Source: Aquipseudomonas alcaligenes (lineage in GTDB: Bacteria; Pseudomonadota; Gammaproteobacteria; Pseudomonadales; Pseudomonadaceae). From it: a stretch of DNA of 46,227 nt. How positions within the stretch are numbered: position 1 is the first letter of the stretch; the number at the start of each line of letters is the position of its first letter. A program made the translations under genes and the position numbers. Shown one piece after another: positions 43,374 through 46,227 of the stretch. Under the pieces are notes generated by a model that had not been told where the DNA came from, made no database searches, and saw only the letters and a program-made list of their open reading frames with translations. The stretch is taken from positions 1 through 46,227 of the forward strand of contig NZ_QJRX01000012.1 in NCBI RefSeq assembly GCF_003205495.1, given 5' to 3'.

Positions 43374-44576
43374 ATGCCGAAACCGTCCAAGACCCTGCTG
43401 CTGATGCTCATGACGCTGACCGCACTGGGCGAGATATCCACCCAGCTGTTGATTCCCGCACTCGGTGAGCTGGAGCAGGGCTTCGCGGCCAAGCCGGGAG
43501 CGAGCCTGGCCGCGCTGTCGATCTTCGTCGCGGCTTTCGGTCTAGGGCAGCTGGTAGTGGGGCCGTTGTCGGACCGCCTCGGCCGCCGACCGGTGCTGAT
43601 CGCCGGCTTGTTGGGCTACCTGCTGGCGACCGGCTCGATGCTGCTGGCCGGTGATATTGCCGAGTTCATCGCCGCCCGCGCGCTGCAGGGGCTGGGCGCG
43701 TGCTCGGCACTGGTGCTGGCGCGGGCGGTGGTTCGGGACGTGTGGCAGGCCCAGGCCGGTCCGGCCCTGGCGCTGACCGTGATCGGCATGCTCACCTCCA
43801 TCGCCCTCGCCCCCATGCTCGGCGGCCTGCTGACCATGGCCTGGGGTTGGCAGGCGCCGGTGCTGGCGGCCATGTCCGTCGGCGCGGTGGTCCTGCTGGC
43901 CGTGCTCTTCTTTTATAGAGAGAGCAATGCGCATCCAGACCCGCAGGCCGGGCGCCTGCTGAAGCTGGCCGGTGATTACCGGGACCTGCTGCGCGGGCGC
44001 TCGGTCCGCACCTTCGCCCTGACGCTGGCGTTTACCTATGGCGCGATGTTCTGCGTGATCGCCGGTTCATCCAGCGCCTATATAAAGCTGCTCGGCCTGA
44101 GCGCGGCGGAGTACGGCCTGACCTTCGGCGCCATCGTCTCCGGCCTGATCGCCGGCGCCCTGTTCACCCAGAGAAAGATTCTCCAGCTCGGCCCGCAGCG
44201 CATCGTTGCCATCGGCGTCGCCCTGGTGGCCGGCGGCGCGGCGCTGACGCTGCTGGTACACGGCCTGCTCGGCCTCTCGGTACTGGGTCTGTCGCTACCG
44301 CAGGTGCTGGTCACCGTGGGCGGCGGCATGGTGCTGCCGGCTTCGGTGGCCGGGGCGGTAATCCCCAACGCCCACCGCGCCGGGCTGGCGGCAGGCTTCA
44401 TGGGCTTCGCGCAGATGGCGGGCGCCACCCTGGCCGGCGTCCTGCTCGGCCAGCTGCAGGACGGCACGTCCTGGCCTATGGTTCTTCTTCATGGCCTGTT
44501 CGCCACGGCGGCTTTCGCGGCCTTCCATCTGTTGAGCCGCGCGGCGGGTGCATCCCCCGTGCCGGCCAATAGCTGA
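43374..44576 (+). CDS. Bcr/CflA-type multidrug efflux MFS transporter
   Basis: 400 residues with 12 predicted membrane segments. The MFS motif GPLSDRLGRRPVLIAG follows segment 2, and RALQGLGACSALVLARAVVRDV in segments 4-5 is the Bcr/CflA signature. Exports drugs or small metabolites across the inner membrane. A CGGAG ribosome site precedes the ATG. It is divergent from the thioesterase and 18 bases before lpd, so both plus-strand genes probably form one transcript. Confidence 0.92.
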   Translation: MPKPSKTLLLMLMTLTALGEISTQLLIPALGELEQGFAAKPGASLAALSIFVAAFGLGQLVVGPLSDRLGRRPVLIAGLLGYLLATGSMLLAGDIAEFIAARALQGLGACSALVLARAVVRDVWQAQAGPALALTVIGMLTSIALAPMLGGLLTMAWGWQAPVLAAMSVGAVVLLAVLFFYRESNAHPDPQAGRLLKLAGDYRDLLRGRSVRTFALTLAFTYGAMFCVIAGSSSAYIKLLGLSAAEYGLTFGAIVSGLIAGALFTQRKILQLGPQRIVAIGVALVAGGAALTLLVHGLLGLSVLGLSLPQVLVTVGGGMVLPASVAGAVIPNAHRAGLAAGFMGFAQMAGATLAGVLLGQLQDGTSWPMVLLHGLFATAAFAAFHLLSRAAGASPVPANS

Positions 44577-44594
44577 CTCGAAGAGGGGTGCTTC

Positions 44595-45995
<1,401 letters not shown>

Positions 45996-46050
45996 GACTG
46001 TCGTCTATATAGGTAGGAGACGGAGATTGCAGGATCTTTGCAGAAAGGAG

Positions 46051-46078
46051 TTGACGGTTAAATTTGGTCCCCTATAAT
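46051..46078 (+). promoter_or_regulatory. rRNA operon promoter P1
   Basis: TTGACG (46051-46056), a 16-base spacer and a perfect TATAAT (46073-46078), followed by a G+C-rich discriminator GCGC. The word and context match Pseudomonas rrn P1 promoters. Confidence 0.85.
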
Positions 46079-46147
46079 GCGCACCACTTCCGTCGCAGTT
46101 CTCTCGGAAAACTCCTTGAAAATCAAAGAGTTGGATGAAAAAAGAGG

Positions 46148-46175
46148 TTGACCGGATGGCGGATTCGAGTAGAAT
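46148..46175 (+). promoter_or_regulatory. rRNA operon promoter P2
   Basis: TTGACC (46148-46153), a 16-base spacer and TAGAAT (46170-46175) with GCGCC following, 97 bases after P1. Tandem promoters with GC discriminators are the rrn pattern and imply stringent control. The 16S gene should begin beyond the window. Confidence 0.85.
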
Positions 46176-46227
46176 GCGCCGGGCTGACAGGGTGGTGGTT
46201 GAGTCCTGTTGGTGCTTCGGTCGAATG

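Overview
The window looks like Pseudomonas or a close relative. It has high-GC coding sequence, GTG starts and tightly overlapping operons. On the right it carries a housekeeping-type set: an MFS pump, a short-chain dehydrogenase, a TetR regulator, a thiolase, a PaaI-type thioesterase, a Bcr/CflA-type pump and dihydrolipoyl dehydrogenase. Its last 180 bases carry two rRNA-type promoters in tandem, so a 16S gene should start just past the right edge. The genus is inferred from gene content and promoter style; the species cannot be told from what is here.

Positions 1 to about 27,305 are the right-hand part of a genomic island. The boundary is visible. At 27,259-27,305 there is a displaced 3' fragment of tRNA-Pro (anticodon GGG), running from the anticodon arm to CCA and followed by the old tRNA terminator. 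The island's tyrosine integrase (25,665-27,071, minus) starts about 190 bases away, with two tandem TTTTGTGCCAC repeats between them. The intact tRNA and the other island end must lie left of the window. From left to right the island carries: a DUF932 plasmid/phage-like protein cut by the window edge; a glycine-zipper protein with two zinc knuckles; a 711-residue protein ending in a PD-(D/E)XK nuclease motif; a WYL-type regulator with a pRiA4b ORF-3-like partner; an accessory RmuC; an unknown 117-residue protein; and a protein resembling the uracil-DNA-glycosylase superfamily. Next comes a tightly coupled four-gene operon of SMC ATPase, MukE-like, MukF-like and Toprim proteins. Last is a type I restriction-modification operon (HTH, hsdR, hsdM, hsdS) that runs directly into a Septu-like ATPase plus HNH nuclease pair.

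The four-gene SMC operon (8,462-14,915) is the best candidate for an unusual system. It has the parts of a Wadjet/MksBEFG plasmid- and phage-restricting condensin, but its order is SMC, E, F, Toprim instead of the usual F, E, SMC, Toprim. Its Toprim protein is short (276 residues), and a UDG-like gene sits immediately upstream.

Right of the island, 27,390-38,233 holds a second, unrelated defence cluster on the minus strand, read in the order hsdR, fic, hsdM, hsdS, PD-(D/E)XK nuclease, unknown partner, NERD/zinc-finger nuclease, mrr. The Fic protein carries an N-terminal inhibitory motif and a C-terminal winged helix. Two near-identical 29-bp palindromes lie just upstream of it and look like operators. 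The locus is therefore a layered defence island: two type I systems of different subfamilies, a Septu-like pair, a Wadjet-like condensin, Mrr and several uncharacterised nucleases around one tRNA-Pro site.

Positions 38,396-46,000 are ordinary metabolism and transport, with terminators and a few operator-like repeats. They lead into the rRNA promoters at 46,051-46,175.
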